The notes beneath the pieces are model-generated. The model saw only the letters and a program-made list of their open reading frames with translations. It ran no database searches and had not been told where the DNA came from. The translations under genes and the position numbers were made by a program. From Prochilodus magdalenae (Eukaryota; Chordata; Actinopteri; Characiformes; Prochilodontidae), in the NCBI GenBank assembly GCA_024036415.1, contig JAMWET010000017.1:62001-126000 (forward strand): a stretch of DNA of 64,000 bases, read 5' to 3'. This document shows, piece after piece, positions 58,601-63,658 of the stretch; within the stretch, counting starts at the first letter, position 1; each line of letters opens with the position of its first letter.

Positions 58601-61170
58601 TTCCTCGCAAGTTGAAGTCGCTTTTGCCGATTAGCCACACTGACAAGGCTATACAGCTGTTTAGTCCCAATCATAATCATTCAAGATTTTTTTTCAACCA
58701 CGTTCCTTCCTCGAAGATGATGAATTACCACTGTCCTGCCATTTTTTAATAATACATTGGACAGTTCCTAACCCGATTTTAATAGTCAATGCCAACAATT
58801 TGACCTTTCTGAAGCAGATTTTCCATGACCACAGGATGTGTCTTTCGACATGGTTGTTTAACCAATGAGAAGCTACTCACTGCATCACTTAGGGTTAAAT
58901 AACTTGTGGCCATCTGAAACATAATCACCCATGCAGTAATTATTCAAAGGGAGGCTCTTACCTATTTGCTAGCTAAATCCAAGTCTAATAACCAAATCTA
59001 ATAATACCATTTACGTTTATTAGTACTGTTATTATTGGTTATTGGACATTTATTCACTTTTATATTTTATTATTTTACTTTGGTTGTATGATAGTTCGTT
59101 TTACCTTTTTTATTATTTGTCTTGATTAATCTTGTTTTTATTTTGAATTAATCTGGTCACTTTTTTATTTTCCCTTACCCTTTGTTCTTGATTATTTTAT
59201 TCTGATTATTTAATAGTTAATTTGAGCTTAATTTTACATTTTCTTAATTGGTTTTACTCTTTGTTTGAAATATCTTTACTCTGGCACATAGTTTTTCTCC
59301 ATACAGATAGAGACAGAGATGCAATATAAAGCATGAAAATAGAGTCATTAGTGTCCGTGTAAAGTATAGATGGAGGTAGTAGCATACCATTTGCTGAGCA
59401 AATTAAGATGGCTGTTGTCAGATGTCATACAGACATAAAATAAATAAAATAATTATTGAGCGATTATTCTACCTTTTGAACACCTAGAGAAAAAACTCAC
59501 CAGTAAAGCTGTGACCCAAATGACTACATGACTGATATCATAGGCATTTGTCTGGTACCGGGACACAAGGTTCTGAGTGGATCCTACCGGAAGACTGAAA
59601 CTTCTCAAAATCCTTGTAAAAATCTGAAAGCAGGGGAGGAATGGAAATTATTACATACCTATAATAAGACATTTTGATCTACAGGGTTATTCTAGACCTT
59701 TGGTCTAAAACTTGGACTGCTTAACATAAGATCCCTTACAGCCAAGGCTGTTGTTAATGAACTAACTACTGATCATGATCTTAATGCTCTATGCCTCAGA
59801 GAACCGTGGATTAGTACTAAGCTCTAAATAAAGTCAACCCCACATGGTACAATTATGTACATTAGGCTTTAGACATTACACGGAGAGAAGGCACATTCTC
59901 TCTTGAAATTCTCTGTAAATTGCAAAAAACAGCCGAAAGAACATGTAACAGGTGAGTTACAAGAAAATATATCATGTGCTTTTAATAAGAATGGGAAGAA
60001 TTATTTCTAACCTTGGGTATATAGGGATCCCAGTCTATGTAGCCAATGTTGTCATTGGCCAGTCGAGCAAAGAGACTTACAAGATGCTGCAACACAAATA
60101 TAAAAGTAGATTGCACCTTGCCAGTACATCTCTATTTTGAAAGTAAACCACTTAGTAGAAGTGAAGGAGAAAACCAAAACTTACTAGTTCCCATGTGGGA
60201 AGATTCTGTACAGATACCCACAGACCTATTATGTCCTCAAACCACAATCTGAAAAGCACACAATGGGGGACAGAATATGTATATATATATATATATATAC
60301 ACACACAATACTGTGATTGCAAATACCAACGTATATATTGTTTAGTCCTTATGAGTTTAACTGCTACTGCTTGCATGTAGTACAGCAGGAAAGTTACCAG
60401 TAAATGACCAACTTAAATTAATTAAAATATAATATGCAAATGTGCATTTGATTACCCTCTGCAACATTCACACATGATGTGTGATAGGAAGTTTCAAGGC
60501 TGGTAGACCTAACAGGAAATTGGATATTGGATAAAGTTTCGGTCGGTTTGACGTTTTATTTGTCAACACTGCACTGTATTTTGAGGACAAATTTGGCTTT
60601 CCTAAACCCTGTACTGTGCGGTAATGCTGTATTAGATTGATTAGTCTATGCAACCCTTATAATCCAAGACATTTTGACAGGATCTTTGATATGTAGGCTT
60701 TGCACTTACACACAAGGGTCATGTCGTAGATCTGTAGGAGAGAAGTAACTTTTTCAAGACTTACTTGAAGCCTTTGTGGTGCAGGTGAGGAGGTAGAGTG
60801 GTGGGCAGAAAAAGCTCAAAGTAGCCAAAGGCTTTTTGCATGGTCATGTCAAATGGACACAACAGCGGCCTCCACTCATCCAGCATTTCCTGAGTGGCTG
60901 ACTCAGGGAAATATCTAAATTGCAAATCAAACAAAGTTAACATGCTAAGATTTGAATGTTTAGATGTTTTATATAATTAAAGAGGCACACTTCTGTGCTA
61001 CATCTTCATTTCTAAAAAATTGGACACTATTCAAATGCAAATGCGTGCGCACACACACACACACACACACATATATATAAATAATATAATATAATAAAAT
61101 ACATATATAAAACGTATACACTTACGGTCTGCAGTTCTTCACCAAAGCTTTCAATACCCCTTCCACTGAG
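15699..61170 (-). CDS. PSME4: PSME4 (PA200 proteasome activator), 43 coding exons, gene level
   Basis: PA200 is a single-chain HEAT-repeat dome that caps the 20S proteasome, acts mainly in the nucleus, and has been tied to acetyl-histone turnover in DNA repair and spermatogenesis (literature). I find 43 exons (listed separately) with GT-AG boundaries; their phases close exactly into 1,683 codons plus TGA. Human PA200 has 1,843 residues, so about 160 N-terminal residues, likely four exons, are above 64000. Visible hallmarks are the C-terminal Tyr-Tyr-Ala that inserts into the alpha ring, the CNFL element whose Asn-Phe is needed for acetyl-lysine recognition in the bromodomain-like region, and a basic KRKRRE cluster next to it. 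No stop or frameshift interrupts the frame. Teleosts can carry two psme4 copies; I cannot say which this is. It is transcribed toward GPR75, with the same orientation as in human. Confidence 0.97.
16646..16779 (-). CDS. PSME4: PSME4 exon 42 of 43
   Basis: Encodes [20 protein letters not shown] then [20 protein letters not shown]; donor GAG|GTATTG. Confidence 0.96.
17521..18658 (-). mobile_element. Tc1-like transposon, degenerate, one end truncated
   Basis: It begins at a TA with TACAGTTAGACCCAGAAATA, the start of a common fish Tc1 family. The - strand carries broken transposase segments, including ...[17 protein letters not shown] from the N-terminal DNA-binding half. Similarity fades near 18658 before a right terminal repeat appears, so that end is lost. 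It lies in the PSME4 intron between exons 41 and 42. Confidence 0.65.
18993..19155 (-). CDS. PSME4: PSME4 exon 41 of 43: acetyl-lysine element and basic cluster
   Basis: Encodes [20 protein letters not shown] and [12 protein letters not shown]. The Asn-Phe of CNFL corresponds to human N1716/F1717, reported as needed for acetyl-histone binding; KRKRRE is a likely nuclear localisation signal. A very long CT tract precedes the acceptor. Confidence 0.96.
19162..19312. repeat. (GA)n/(CT)n tract at PSME4 exon 41 acceptor
   Basis: About 150 bases of nearly pure purine on the + strand (GAGA, GAAA units). In the PSME4 transcript it is pyrimidine and abuts the 3' splice site of exon 41. Confidence 0.9.
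19855..20050 (-). mobile_element. L2-type LINE 3' tail fragment
   Basis: Read on the - strand it ends TTGAAATGACAATAAAAACT then a (TTGACT)-like tail, the same 3' end seen at 27500-27526. Only the terminal part is present. Confidence 0.55.
20729..20742. promoter_or_regulatory. RFX X-box-like site 1
   Basis: GTTGCCATAGAAAC is an imperfect-palindrome match to the RFX-family X-box (GTNRCCATRGNAAC style). It lies in the PSME4 intron between exons 40 and 41. Confidence 0.45.
20765..20778. promoter_or_regulatory. RFX X-box-like site 2
   Basis: GTTGCTATGGCAAC is a near-consensus X-box and sits inside a longer perfect palindrome with 9-base arms (AGGTGTTGC/GCAACACCT, 20761-20782). It starts 36 bases from site 1. 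Confidence 0.5.
21758..21795. repeat. (CAA)n microsatellite
   Basis: About 12 CAA units in a PSME4 intron. Confidence 0.95.
22150..22305 (-). CDS. PSME4: PSME4 exon 40 of 43
   Basis: 52 codons, [20 protein letters not shown] then [12 protein letters not shown], ending KLLEDEQLE; phase 0 at both ends. Confidence 0.96.
22641..22830. repeat. (TA)n microsatellites
   Basis: A long TA/TATATT run at 22641-22740 and a shorter one at 22803-22828, in the intron upstream of PSME4 exon 40. Confidence 0.95.
23051..23179 (-). CDS. PSME4: PSME4 exon 39 of 43
   Basis: 43 codons, [20 protein letters not shown] then [20 protein letters not shown]; phase 0 at both ends. The acceptor is preceded by about 110 bases of CT-rich sequence. 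Confidence 0.96.
23180..23310. repeat. GA-rich tract at PSME4 exon 39 acceptor
   Basis: Degenerate GAGA/GAAA sequence on the + strand, pyrimidine in the transcript, ending at the exon 39 acceptor CTGCAG. Confidence 0.8.
23829..23914 (-). CDS. PSME4: PSME4 exon 38 of 43
   Basis: Encodes [20 protein letters not shown] then QLLPLLFK. Donor AAA|GTGACT. Confidence 0.95.
24577..24782 (-). CDS. PSME4: PSME4 exon 37 of 43
   Basis: 68 codons from [20 protein letters not shown] to [12 protein letters not shown]. Acceptor CACCCTCAG, donor G|GTGTGT. Confidence 0.96.
25368..25499 (-). CDS. PSME4: PSME4 exon 36 of 43
   Basis: Encodes [20 protein letters not shown] then [20 protein letters not shown], one of the best conserved segments. 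Confidence 0.97.
25691..25782 (-). CDS. PSME4: PSME4 exon 35 of 43
   Basis: Encodes [20 protein letters not shown] then [10 protein letters not shown], leaving TG of a split Cys. Confidence 0.96.
25880..25984 (-). CDS. PSME4: PSME4 exon 34 of 43
   Basis: 35 codons, [20 protein letters not shown] then [15 protein letters not shown]. It follows the longest intron inside the window (4.8 kb, packed with transposons). Donor TGT|GTAAAT. Confidence 0.95.
26110..26285 (-). repeat. SINE-like repeat, copy 1
   Basis: It shares the body CACATCCAGGAAACCTGTTT...TTTATATCCGCACAAACAG (- strand) with a second copy at 29845-30045. The tRNA-like head is decayed here, with only the box-B-like TTCAATCC near 26265 left. 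Confidence 0.5.
26290..26854 (+). mobile_element. L2-type LINE 3' fragment, copy 1
   Basis: + strand segments read [16 protein letters not shown], then [17 protein letters not shown] and [17 protein letters not shown], the region after the reverse-transcriptase core in L2/Rex1-type LINEs. Several stops and shifts; 5' truncated. Confidence 0.6.
26855..27526 (+). mobile_element. L2-type LINE 3' fragment, copy 2
   Basis: It codes [40 protein letters not shown] and [17 protein letters not shown] with few breaks, then a 3' UTR ending TTGAAATGACAATAAAAACT plus a CTTGA tail. It directly follows copy 1 in the same orientation. Confidence 0.7.
27540..28222 (+). mobile_element. Tc1-like transposase fragment A
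   Basis: Broken frames give FTDESRFYL (first catalytic Asp), [20 protein letters not shown] and, by shift, SPDLNP. The sequence stops right after SPDLNP at the third catalytic region, where a second Tc1 begins. Terminal repeats not found. Confidence 0.6.
28223..29275 (+). mobile_element. Tc1-like transposon fragment B with broken transposase
   Basis: Two overlapping frames code for DVTVHR-type DNA-binding remnants then [20 protein letters not shown] (first Asp), [20 protein letters not shown] (second Asp) and [16 protein letters not shown] (third acidic pair). A frameshift near 28610, just after [10 protein letters not shown], breaks it. The 3' end reads ...GCATCCCACTG before a TA at 29274-29275. 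The 5' terminal repeat is missing. Confidence 0.75.
29587..29683 (+). mobile_element. LINE 3' tail (TTGAATTGAA)n
   Basis: TGTTTCGTTATACTGTACAA then GACAATAATTTGAATTGAAT with further TTGAA units, a typical fish L2-type 3' terminus. Confidence 0.55.
29845..30045 (-). repeat. tRNA-derived SINE-like repeat, copy 2
   Basis: The - strand begins with a tRNA-like head (GCGTAGAGCAGTGGTAACAC box A; TTTGATCCCCG box B) followed by the body shared with 26110-26285. Confidence 0.55.
30789..30941 (-). CDS. PSME4: PSME4 exon 33 of 43
   Basis: 51 codons, [20 protein letters not shown] and [20 protein letters not shown]. The acceptor (ATGATAG) lacks a good pyrimidine tract; it is fixed by frame and homology. 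Confidence 0.95.
31508..31755. repeat. Possible MITE in PSME4 intron
   Basis: CTATGTTCTCAAAACCAGAT, ATCTGATTTTCCAC, TTCACATGAAGGACAGG and GAGCAAAAATCTGATTT resemble a widespread fish MITE with AAATCTGATTT words. Ends are not defined. Confidence 0.3.
32131..32256 (-). CDS. PSME4: PSME4 exon 32 of 43
   Basis: 42 codons, [20 protein letters not shown] then [20 protein letters not shown]; phase 0 at both ends. Confidence 0.96.
32587..32654 (-). repeat. tRNA-like unit 2 of a tandem pair
   Basis: The - strand reads GGTGGCTCACTTAG... with box-B-like GGTTTGAACCC. Too divergent in the A box for a functional tRNA; part of the element below. Confidence 0.45.
32735..32791 (-). repeat. tRNA-like unit 1 of a tandem pair
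   Basis: The - strand reads GGTGGCGTAGCGGTAACGCG... (box A) and GGGTTCGAATCTC (box B), spaced as in tRNA. The acceptor stem is not complete, which favours a tRNA-derived SINE over a tRNA gene. Further repeat-like sequence continues to about 33230. Confidence 0.5.
33351..33420 (-). CDS. PSME4: PSME4 exon 31 of 43
   Basis: Encodes [20 protein letters not shown] then MTE (human [22 protein letters not shown]). Confidence 0.95.
33614..33767 (-). CDS. PSME4: PSME4 exon 30 of 43
   Basis: Encodes [20 protein letters not shown] and [15 protein letters not shown], a strongly conserved stretch. Confidence 0.96.
34205..35222 (+). mobile_element. L2-type LINE, 5'-truncated, with RT catalytic box
   Basis: The + strand codes [14 protein letters not shown] and [24 protein letters not shown] is the reverse-transcriptase catalytic motif. 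[19 protein letters not shown] follows, then after a shift RTIESIL-like sequence and a 3' UTR ending in TTGAACTTGAAC. Frame breaks at about 34580 and 34764 show it is dead. Confidence 0.75.
35426..35534 (-). CDS. PSME4: PSME4 exon 29 of 43
   Basis: Encodes [20 protein letters not shown] then [16 protein letters not shown], more divergent from human at its end, as is usual for this loop. Confidence 0.93.
35713..35842 (-). CDS. PSME4: PSME4 exon 28 of 43
   Basis: Encodes [20 protein letters not shown] then [20 protein letters not shown] and Lys. Confidence 0.96.
36437..36490 (-). CDS. PSME4: PSME4 exon 27 of 43
   Basis: Short exon encoding [17 protein letters not shown], completing Gln upstream and leaving CT of Leu. 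Confidence 0.92.
36905..37125 (-). repeat. Fish SINE with tRNA-like part and inverted ends
   Basis: The + strand shows the widespread fish motif TTTATGGCATTTAGCTGACG...CAGAGCGACTTACAAG. The - strand of 37020-37120 is tRNA-like: GGTGTAGCTCAGTGCGTAAC and GGGTTTCGAATCCC. TTGGTGTAGCTCAG occurs at one end (about 37015) and its inverse at the other (about 37105). Confidence 0.55.
37156..37292 (-). CDS. PSME4: PSME4 exon 26 of 43
   Basis: Encodes [20 protein letters not shown] and [13 protein letters not shown]. Two GT donors are 5 bases apart; only CA|GTAAGT keeps the frame into the next exon. Confidence 0.92.
38430..38612. repeat. Degenerate (CTAT/CATC)n repeat
   Basis: Repeated CTATC, CATCTAT and CCATCCATC words in the intron after PSME4 exon 25. 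Confidence 0.7.
38687..38896 (-). CDS. PSME4: PSME4 exon 25 of 43
   Basis: 70 codons, [20 protein letters not shown] and [20 protein letters not shown], ending GTDFT; phase 0 at both ends. Confidence 0.97.
39191..39608 (-). mobile_element. Mixed DNA-transposon fragments
   Basis: 39431-39608, read on the - strand, matches the left end of the Tc1-like remnant at 74-506 (CACCCAGAAGCAATCAACC, GGAATGAAACTTGTGTTGG). 39191-39430 opens CAGGGGCGTAGC and is rich in GGGCCC words, like the start of fish hAT elements, but no matching far end is present. Confidence 0.4.
39921..40052 (-). CDS. PSME4: PSME4 exon 24 of 43
   Basis: 44 codons, [20 protein letters not shown] then [14 protein letters not shown], ending QQQFK; donor AAA|GTATGG. 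Confidence 0.96.
40784..40879 (-). CDS. PSME4: PSME4 exon 23 of 43
   Basis: 32 codons, [20 protein letters not shown] then [12 protein letters not shown]; phase 0 at both ends. Confidence 0.96.
40982..41044 (-). CDS. PSME4: PSME4 exon 22 of 43
   Basis: 21 codons, [20 protein letters not shown] then Glu; donor GAG|GTGAAG. Confidence 0.95.
41138..41236 (-). CDS. PSME4: PSME4 exon 21 of 43
   Basis: 33 codons, [20 protein letters not shown] then [13 protein letters not shown]; phase 0 at both ends. Confidence 0.96.
41437..41492 (-). CDS. PSME4: PSME4 exon 20 of 43
   Basis: Short exon encoding [18 protein letters not shown] (human [18 protein letters not shown]). Confidence 0.94.
42511..42567 (-). 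CDS. PSME4: PSME4 exon 19 of 43
   Basis: Short exon encoding [19 protein letters not shown]. Donor C|GTAAGTG. Confidence 0.92.
42663..42718 (-). CDS. PSME4: PSME4 exon 18 of 43
   Basis: Short exon encoding [18 protein letters not shown]; the previous exon supplies CT of a split Leu codon. Confidence 0.92.
42861..42956 (-). CDS. PSME4: PSME4 exon 17 of 43
   Basis: Encodes [20 protein letters not shown] then [11 protein letters not shown], near-identical to human. Confidence 0.95.
43390..43860 (-). mobile_element. Tc1-like element, 5' half only
   Basis: The + strand is the antisense of a familiar fish Tc1 N-terminal half (words such as GGATGTTTTTTCTTTATTGC, CTCTAGAGACT, ATACTCAAACCATTG, GATGGTTGATGTGAGCATTAA). 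The catalytic half and one terminal repeat are missing. Same family as 49926-50561. Confidence 0.55.
44270..44427 (-). CDS. PSME4: PSME4 exon 16 of 43
   Basis: Encodes [20 protein letters not shown] and [20 protein letters not shown], leaving AG of a split Arg. Confidence 0.95.
44535..44600. repeat. Short fish dispersed repeat
   Basis: GTCAAGTCAACATTTATTTATATAGTGCC-type sequence, a motif found at many fish repeat ends (written in part here), then a duplicated CTTTCTTGTAG. Confidence 0.35.
45644..45859 (-). CDS. PSME4: PSME4 exon 15 of 43
   Basis: 72 codons, phase 0 at both ends, with [20 protein letters not shown] and [20 protein letters not shown]. Confidence 0.96.
46208..47428 (-). mobile_element. 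Tc1-like transposon with long inverted repeats and a foreign-looking core
   Basis: It is flanked by TA at 46206-46207 and 47429-47430. The two ends are inverted copies over roughly 230 bases, the IR/DR layout of some fish Tc1 elements. The - strand of 46438-46690 codes for the transposase C-terminus ([20 protein letters not shown], then [20 protein letters not shown]). The rest of the transposase is absent; in its place 46690-47060 is CpG- and GC-rich with no transposase similarity that I can see. Confidence 0.8.
46690..47060. other. Unidentified GC/CpG-rich insert inside Tc1 copy
   Basis: Unlike the AT-rich surroundings, this segment has many CpG and a G run (CGGGGGGGTGGGGGGGG, about 46771-46788). 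Short - strand frames are open over parts of it but none is recognised. Confidence 0.6.
47904..47971 (-). CDS. PSME4: PSME4 exon 14 of 43
   Basis: Encodes [20 protein letters not shown] then SE, matching human [20 protein letters not shown]. Donor GAG|GTCAGT. Confidence 0.95.
48091..48266. repeat. Large near-perfect inverted repeat (hairpin)
   Basis: Arms 48091-48167 and 48190-48266 (about 77 bases each) are inverted copies with only about five differences, around a 22-base loop. The shared core includes GGCTTTGAGCCTCTGTCAGA. It lies in the PSME4 intron just past the exon 13 donor. Confidence 0.9.
48297..48366 (-). CDS. PSME4: PSME4 exon 13 of 43
   Basis: Encodes [20 protein letters not shown] then ITN. 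The donor AACA|GTAAGT lies only about 30 bases from a large inverted repeat in the following intron. Confidence 0.95.
48760..48858 (-). CDS. PSME4: PSME4 exon 12 of 43
   Basis: 33 codons, [16 protein letters not shown] through [13 protein letters not shown]; phase 0 at both ends. Confidence 0.95.
49369..49402. repeat. 12-base tandem repeat, about 3 copies
   Basis: Unit CACTATCACTAC-like, three consecutive copies. Confidence 0.85.
49589..49629. repeat. (GT)n/(CA)n at PSME4 exon 11 donor
   Basis: About 20 GT units on the + strand; in the transcript a CA repeat starting a few bases after the exon 11 5' splice site. Confidence 0.95.
49637..49784 (-). CDS. PSME4: PSME4 exon 11 of 43
   Basis: Encodes [20 protein letters not shown] and [18 protein letters not shown], ending DIFQ. 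The donor CAG|GTTATT is weak and a long CA repeat begins about 7 bases into the intron (transcript sense). Confidence 0.95.
49926..50561 (+). mobile_element. Tc1-like element, internally deleted
   Basis: The left end CACTTACCAAGCACCTTATT and the inverted right end (ACTCACCACACACTTATT) are flanked by TA. The inside keeps N-terminal-half words (CAGTCTCTAGAGAATGCTAA) and a decayed C-terminal stretch (GATCAGAATCCAACAGAACC), but the centre is missing. Confidence 0.65.
51107..51171 (-). CDS. PSME4: PSME4 exon 10 of 43
   Basis: Encodes [20 protein letters not shown] then Asp, leaving AG of a split Arg codon at donor AG|GTAAAC. Confidence 0.95.
51688..51777 (-). CDS. PSME4: PSME4 exon 9 of 43
   Basis: 30 codons, [20 protein letters not shown] then [10 protein letters not shown]; phase 0 at both ends. 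Confidence 0.95.
52196..52382 (-). CDS. PSME4: PSME4 exon 8 of 43
   Basis: Encodes [20 protein letters not shown] and [20 protein letters not shown]. The acceptor (CCTTAAAG) has a weak pyrimidine tract, but the reading frame and human match fix it. Confidence 0.93.
52574..52600. repeat. (CA)n microsatellite
   Basis: CACACA run with one interruption in the intron upstream of PSME4 exon 8. Confidence 0.9.
53348..53613 (-). CDS. PSME4: PSME4 exon 7 of 43
   Basis: The longest exon here (266 bases). It encodes [20 protein letters not shown] and [20 protein letters not shown], ending VLE plus a split Lys. Confidence 0.97.
54692..54860. mobile_element. Small MITE with TTAA-type end
   Basis: It begins TTAACCTCCTGAGACCCGGA and ends with the inverse of that motif in decayed form (GAGGTCTCAGAAGGTCAT). 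Paired CTCACATGAGACC / CTCATATGAGGAC words lie inside. The TTAA start suggests a Kolobok- or piggyBac-like target. Confidence 0.45.
55352..55429 (-). other. Short hairpin of pre-miRNA size
   Basis: Arms 55352-55374 and 55407-55429 (23 bases) are inverted copies with three differences, and the loop is 32 bases. In the PSME4 transcript sense two of the three differences become G-U pairs. No known miRNA is recognised. Confidence 0.4.
55641..55931 (+). mobile_element. LTR of a Ty3/gypsy-like retrotransposon
   Basis: The 291-base segment starts TGTCACGT and ends ACGTGACA, a perfect inverted 8-mer with TG...CA limits, pyrimidine-rich inside, as in fish gypsy LTRs. No second LTR is found in the window. 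Confidence 0.6.
55948..56139 (+). pseudogene. Start of retrotransposon gag-like ORF, truncated
   Basis: An ATG ORF of 63 codons opens 16 bases after the LTR, where gag should begin, and contains a heptad-like [12 protein letters not shown] segment and a Pro-rich stretch. It ends at a stop; no protease, reverse transcriptase or integrase follows. Confidence 0.45.
56596..56688 (-). CDS. PSME4: PSME4 exon 6 of 43
   Basis: 31 codons, [20 protein letters not shown] then [11 protein letters not shown]; phase 0 at both ends. Confidence 0.95.
57170..58004 (+). mobile_element. Non-LTR retrotransposon RT fragment, heavily decayed
   Basis: Through many shifts the + strand gives TANVIPLHK, then [20 protein letters not shown] sequence (RT motif) and later RNKSCF..RKRI-type C-terminal words, as in L2/Rex1 LINEs. 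It ends where a Tc1 element begins. Confidence 0.55.
58005..58975 (-). mobile_element. Tc1-like transposon, decayed, inserted in the LINE fragment
   Basis: It opens TACAGTGCCTGGACACACAC at a TA and ends near GGGAGGCTCTTACCTATTTG. The - strand codes [20 protein letters not shown] (first catalytic Asp) and, near the left end, the C-terminal [20 protein letters not shown]. Stops and shifts break it. Confidence 0.65.
59501..59623 (-). CDS. PSME4: PSME4 exon 5 of 43
   Basis: 41 codons from [18 protein letters not shown] to VVIWVTALL, phase 0 at both ends. Acceptor CTGCTTTCAG. Confidence 0.95.
59690..59860 (+). mobile_element. LINE endonuclease-domain fragment
   Basis: The + strand codes [20 protein letters not shown] then [15 protein letters not shown], matching the start of L2/Rex1-type apurinic endonuclease domains (LNIRSL..K...W). 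Confidence 0.6.
60012..60086 (-). CDS. PSME4: PSME4 exon 4 of 43
   Basis: 25 codons, phase 0 at both ends, with [20 protein letters not shown]. Donor AAG|GTTAGA is a weaker GTTAG type. Confidence 0.95.
60185..60248 (-). CDS. PSME4: PSME4 exon 3 of 43
   Basis: Encodes [20 protein letters not shown] then Leu. Acceptor GTGCTTTTCAG, donor CTA|GTAAGT. Confidence 0.95.
60278..60300. repeat. (AT)n microsatellite
   Basis: Short AT run in the intron between PSME4 exons 2 and 3. A (CA)n run at 61047-61071 lies between exons 1 and 2. Confidence 0.9.
60765..60914 (-). CDS. PSME4: PSME4 exon 2 of 43
   Basis: Encodes [20 protein letters not shown] and, later, [19 protein letters not shown], almost as in human. 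Donor AA|GTAAGT splits a Lys codon. Confidence 0.96.
61126..61170 (-). CDS. PSME4: PSME4 exon 1 of 43 in window
   Basis: Encodes [15 protein letters not shown] (human SVENILKTLVKSCRP). It starts with the last base of a split codon, so a further exon lies upstream. Acceptor TAATTTTCAG, donor CC|GTAAGT. Confidence 0.93.
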
Positions 61171-61377
61171 CTGAAAATTAAAGAACAACTTTACTGAATC
61201 ACACTACACCCAGAATTAGCTGCATTGTTAGTAACAGAACAATCAAGCTGAACACAGGGATGCAGTTAGAACAACACATCTGAAGTTCTGACAAAATATT
61301 GCTAGAGTTTTCCAGTCAAAGTGGTCATAAAGTATAACTGGAAAACATCTATTTAAAGAAAACTGCACAAAATTCAA

Positions 61378-61408
<31 letters not shown>

Positions 61409-62427
61409 GTTAACTTTTATTACAGCTTCCAGTTGTTACAGTAGACTTGCTTTCAGTTTTTCAAAGAAATCTGCATTGATATTTTTCACTCACTCAAACT
61501 TCAGTCATAAAAGCTAGTAGCATTTTTACTCCTCACAGTACAATTCCCAAATGTATTCAGTGATGCTGAGATCTTTGTTGGACTCTGAGAACTTTCTTTT
61601 CTTTGTTCTTTGTTTTCCATAATTTTCTTTTCACTTTTGTATTCCTCCTTACACAAGTAACCTCATACCTAACCTGCTTAGAAGTCATTAAGTACAGATT
61701 AAGTTTGTTTAGGCCAGATATTACACAAAATAAGTCATCTGCACAGTACTGTCTGCATCCAGTATCATTACATTGCACTGAGAATGAATAACTAATATTG
61801 GAGAAGGTTTAAAAAAAGCCTCTCCAAATACAGAGTGCGACATTGTACTTTAACAAAAACACATTTTGTTTTTGGTATTTCAGTAACAAAATATTGTCTG
61901 ACGTAATGAAATACAGTTTTTACACCTATTCTTTTATCCTCAGCATTCCACACAAAGTCAATACAGACAAAATACATATCAGACAAAATACCAAATAGAT
62001 TTCAAAATTATAATTATATACATGATACATTCTTGATTATTTAATTAACTGTAATACACAAATAAAACACCGGAGAAGTCAACAGACTCATTAAACACAT
62101 CAAAAAACATGCTTAATATGCCAAGCTCATGAACATCAAAGGGTAGCATGTGCTAAAACATTATCAGGGTCAGGCCTCTGATCTATATTTTAAAACAAGG
62201 CTTTTTCATTCCATTCTCATGACCCACTGCATGGCCAATGCAACAGTGACAATCGACAAGCAAGTGGGCCATTAGGTGTCTACAGTGAGGAGTGTGGTGA
62301 AAGACACATGCTGTTAGCAGGGGGATGAGGAGAATGCCCAGCACATGTTGTTCAAGGCATAGAGGTACTTGTATAAGGATGCTGCTGCGTTACATGTCCT
62401 GTAAACATTTCTTAAGTTATAGAACTG
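61171..62427 (-). other. PSME4 upstream intron, plain part
   Basis: The next coding exon toward the N-terminus is not found up to base 64000, so this intron exceeds 2.8 kb. There is a T run at 61391; nothing else is recognised before the hAT element. Confidence 0.6.
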
Positions 62428-62435
62428 AAACTAGG

Positions 62436-63658
62436 TAGGTCTGTCACAATTATTACATAATCAACTACTCACAATTATTATTGACCATAATTATCTTGTA
62501 CAGTTAGCTTTGCACAATCATGTGTTTCCTTTACAACAAACAGAATGTAATTTGCTTTTTAATCAGTTGGGTTCAGGAAATAAATATAAATCAGAAAACC
62601 GATTGCACAGGAGCACTAAATAATGCTTATTTATCTAATGTTAATACTTTTAGTCAGTGGTGGTGAGCAATGCTTGTTTACTTGATGTTTGTGGTAACAC
62701 TGTTCCAGGACAGCAGTAGGGTCAAAAGATAATTTGTTTTTATTTCAATATTACAGTCAGCAGGACTGCAGTGTTCGATGTACAAAGGCTATAGTTTTAA
62801 TTATTAGCTATATTTCCATAAGCTTGTTCTAAAAATGTGTGGAACCTAATAATCTAATAACATGGAATTTGTAAACTACCAATAGATAAACTTTCATGTC
62901 CATGATAAACATGGCCACAACTAATGGCAGCTGGGTTGCAACATATGACTATGTTGATAATCGAATAATCTATCAACTATTAAAATGAATAACCTATTCT
63001 TTGGATTATGAATTGCTCAATTACCAAATAACTCTAATCAGTTTTTAAATGTAACTGGGTTGTTTGATGCATTTGCTAACTAACAATGAAGACAATAAAG
63101 ATTTTATTCAAAATGTCATAGTTTTAATGAACTTTCCTGTTAATATAAAAGATAAATAAAATGACAATATCTTTTTCCTGTCAGGATTTAATACTAAGTG
63201 TGCAAAGTAGCTGCAATAAAACTGAACAAAACTGTTTTCCTATCTAAAATCTTAATTAAAATGGAGGAAATAACATCACCAAACTAATCAACTATTAAAT
63301 TAGTTGCCAACTAATTTGGTAATCACTTTTAGTCAGCTACACAGCATACAACAAATCTCAAGCCAGAAAAGCCAGAAACAAATCACACAAATTTATCCTT
63401 GAAAATAGTGGTATTTCCAAAAATTATAAGGCAGTATTTAAGGTTTGTTAAGTTAGTAATGTTATCAAGCTATTTCTGTAATCAGTTGGGGGATAATAAT
63501 TATTGACAGCTATGAAATTTGAGTTTTTTAGCCAAATTGCCCACTTTGGGTTATTTTAATAGTTGAACAAAGCAGACAACAATAGAAGGCAAAATTAATT
63601 GCAATGATATAAATGGCATTTTCCTATGAGCTACAGTTATATGATTGTGACAGGCCTA
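62436..63658. mobile_element. Non-autonomous hAT element with 8-bp TSD
   Basis: Terminal inverted repeats TAGGTCTGTCACAATTAT (left) and TAGGCCTGTCACAATCAT (right, inverted) match at 16 of 18 positions. The direct repeat AAACTAGG flanks both ends exactly (62428-62435 and 63659-63666), the 8-bp duplication made by hAT transposases. The 1,223-base interior is AT-rich with no transposase ORF. Confidence 0.9.
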
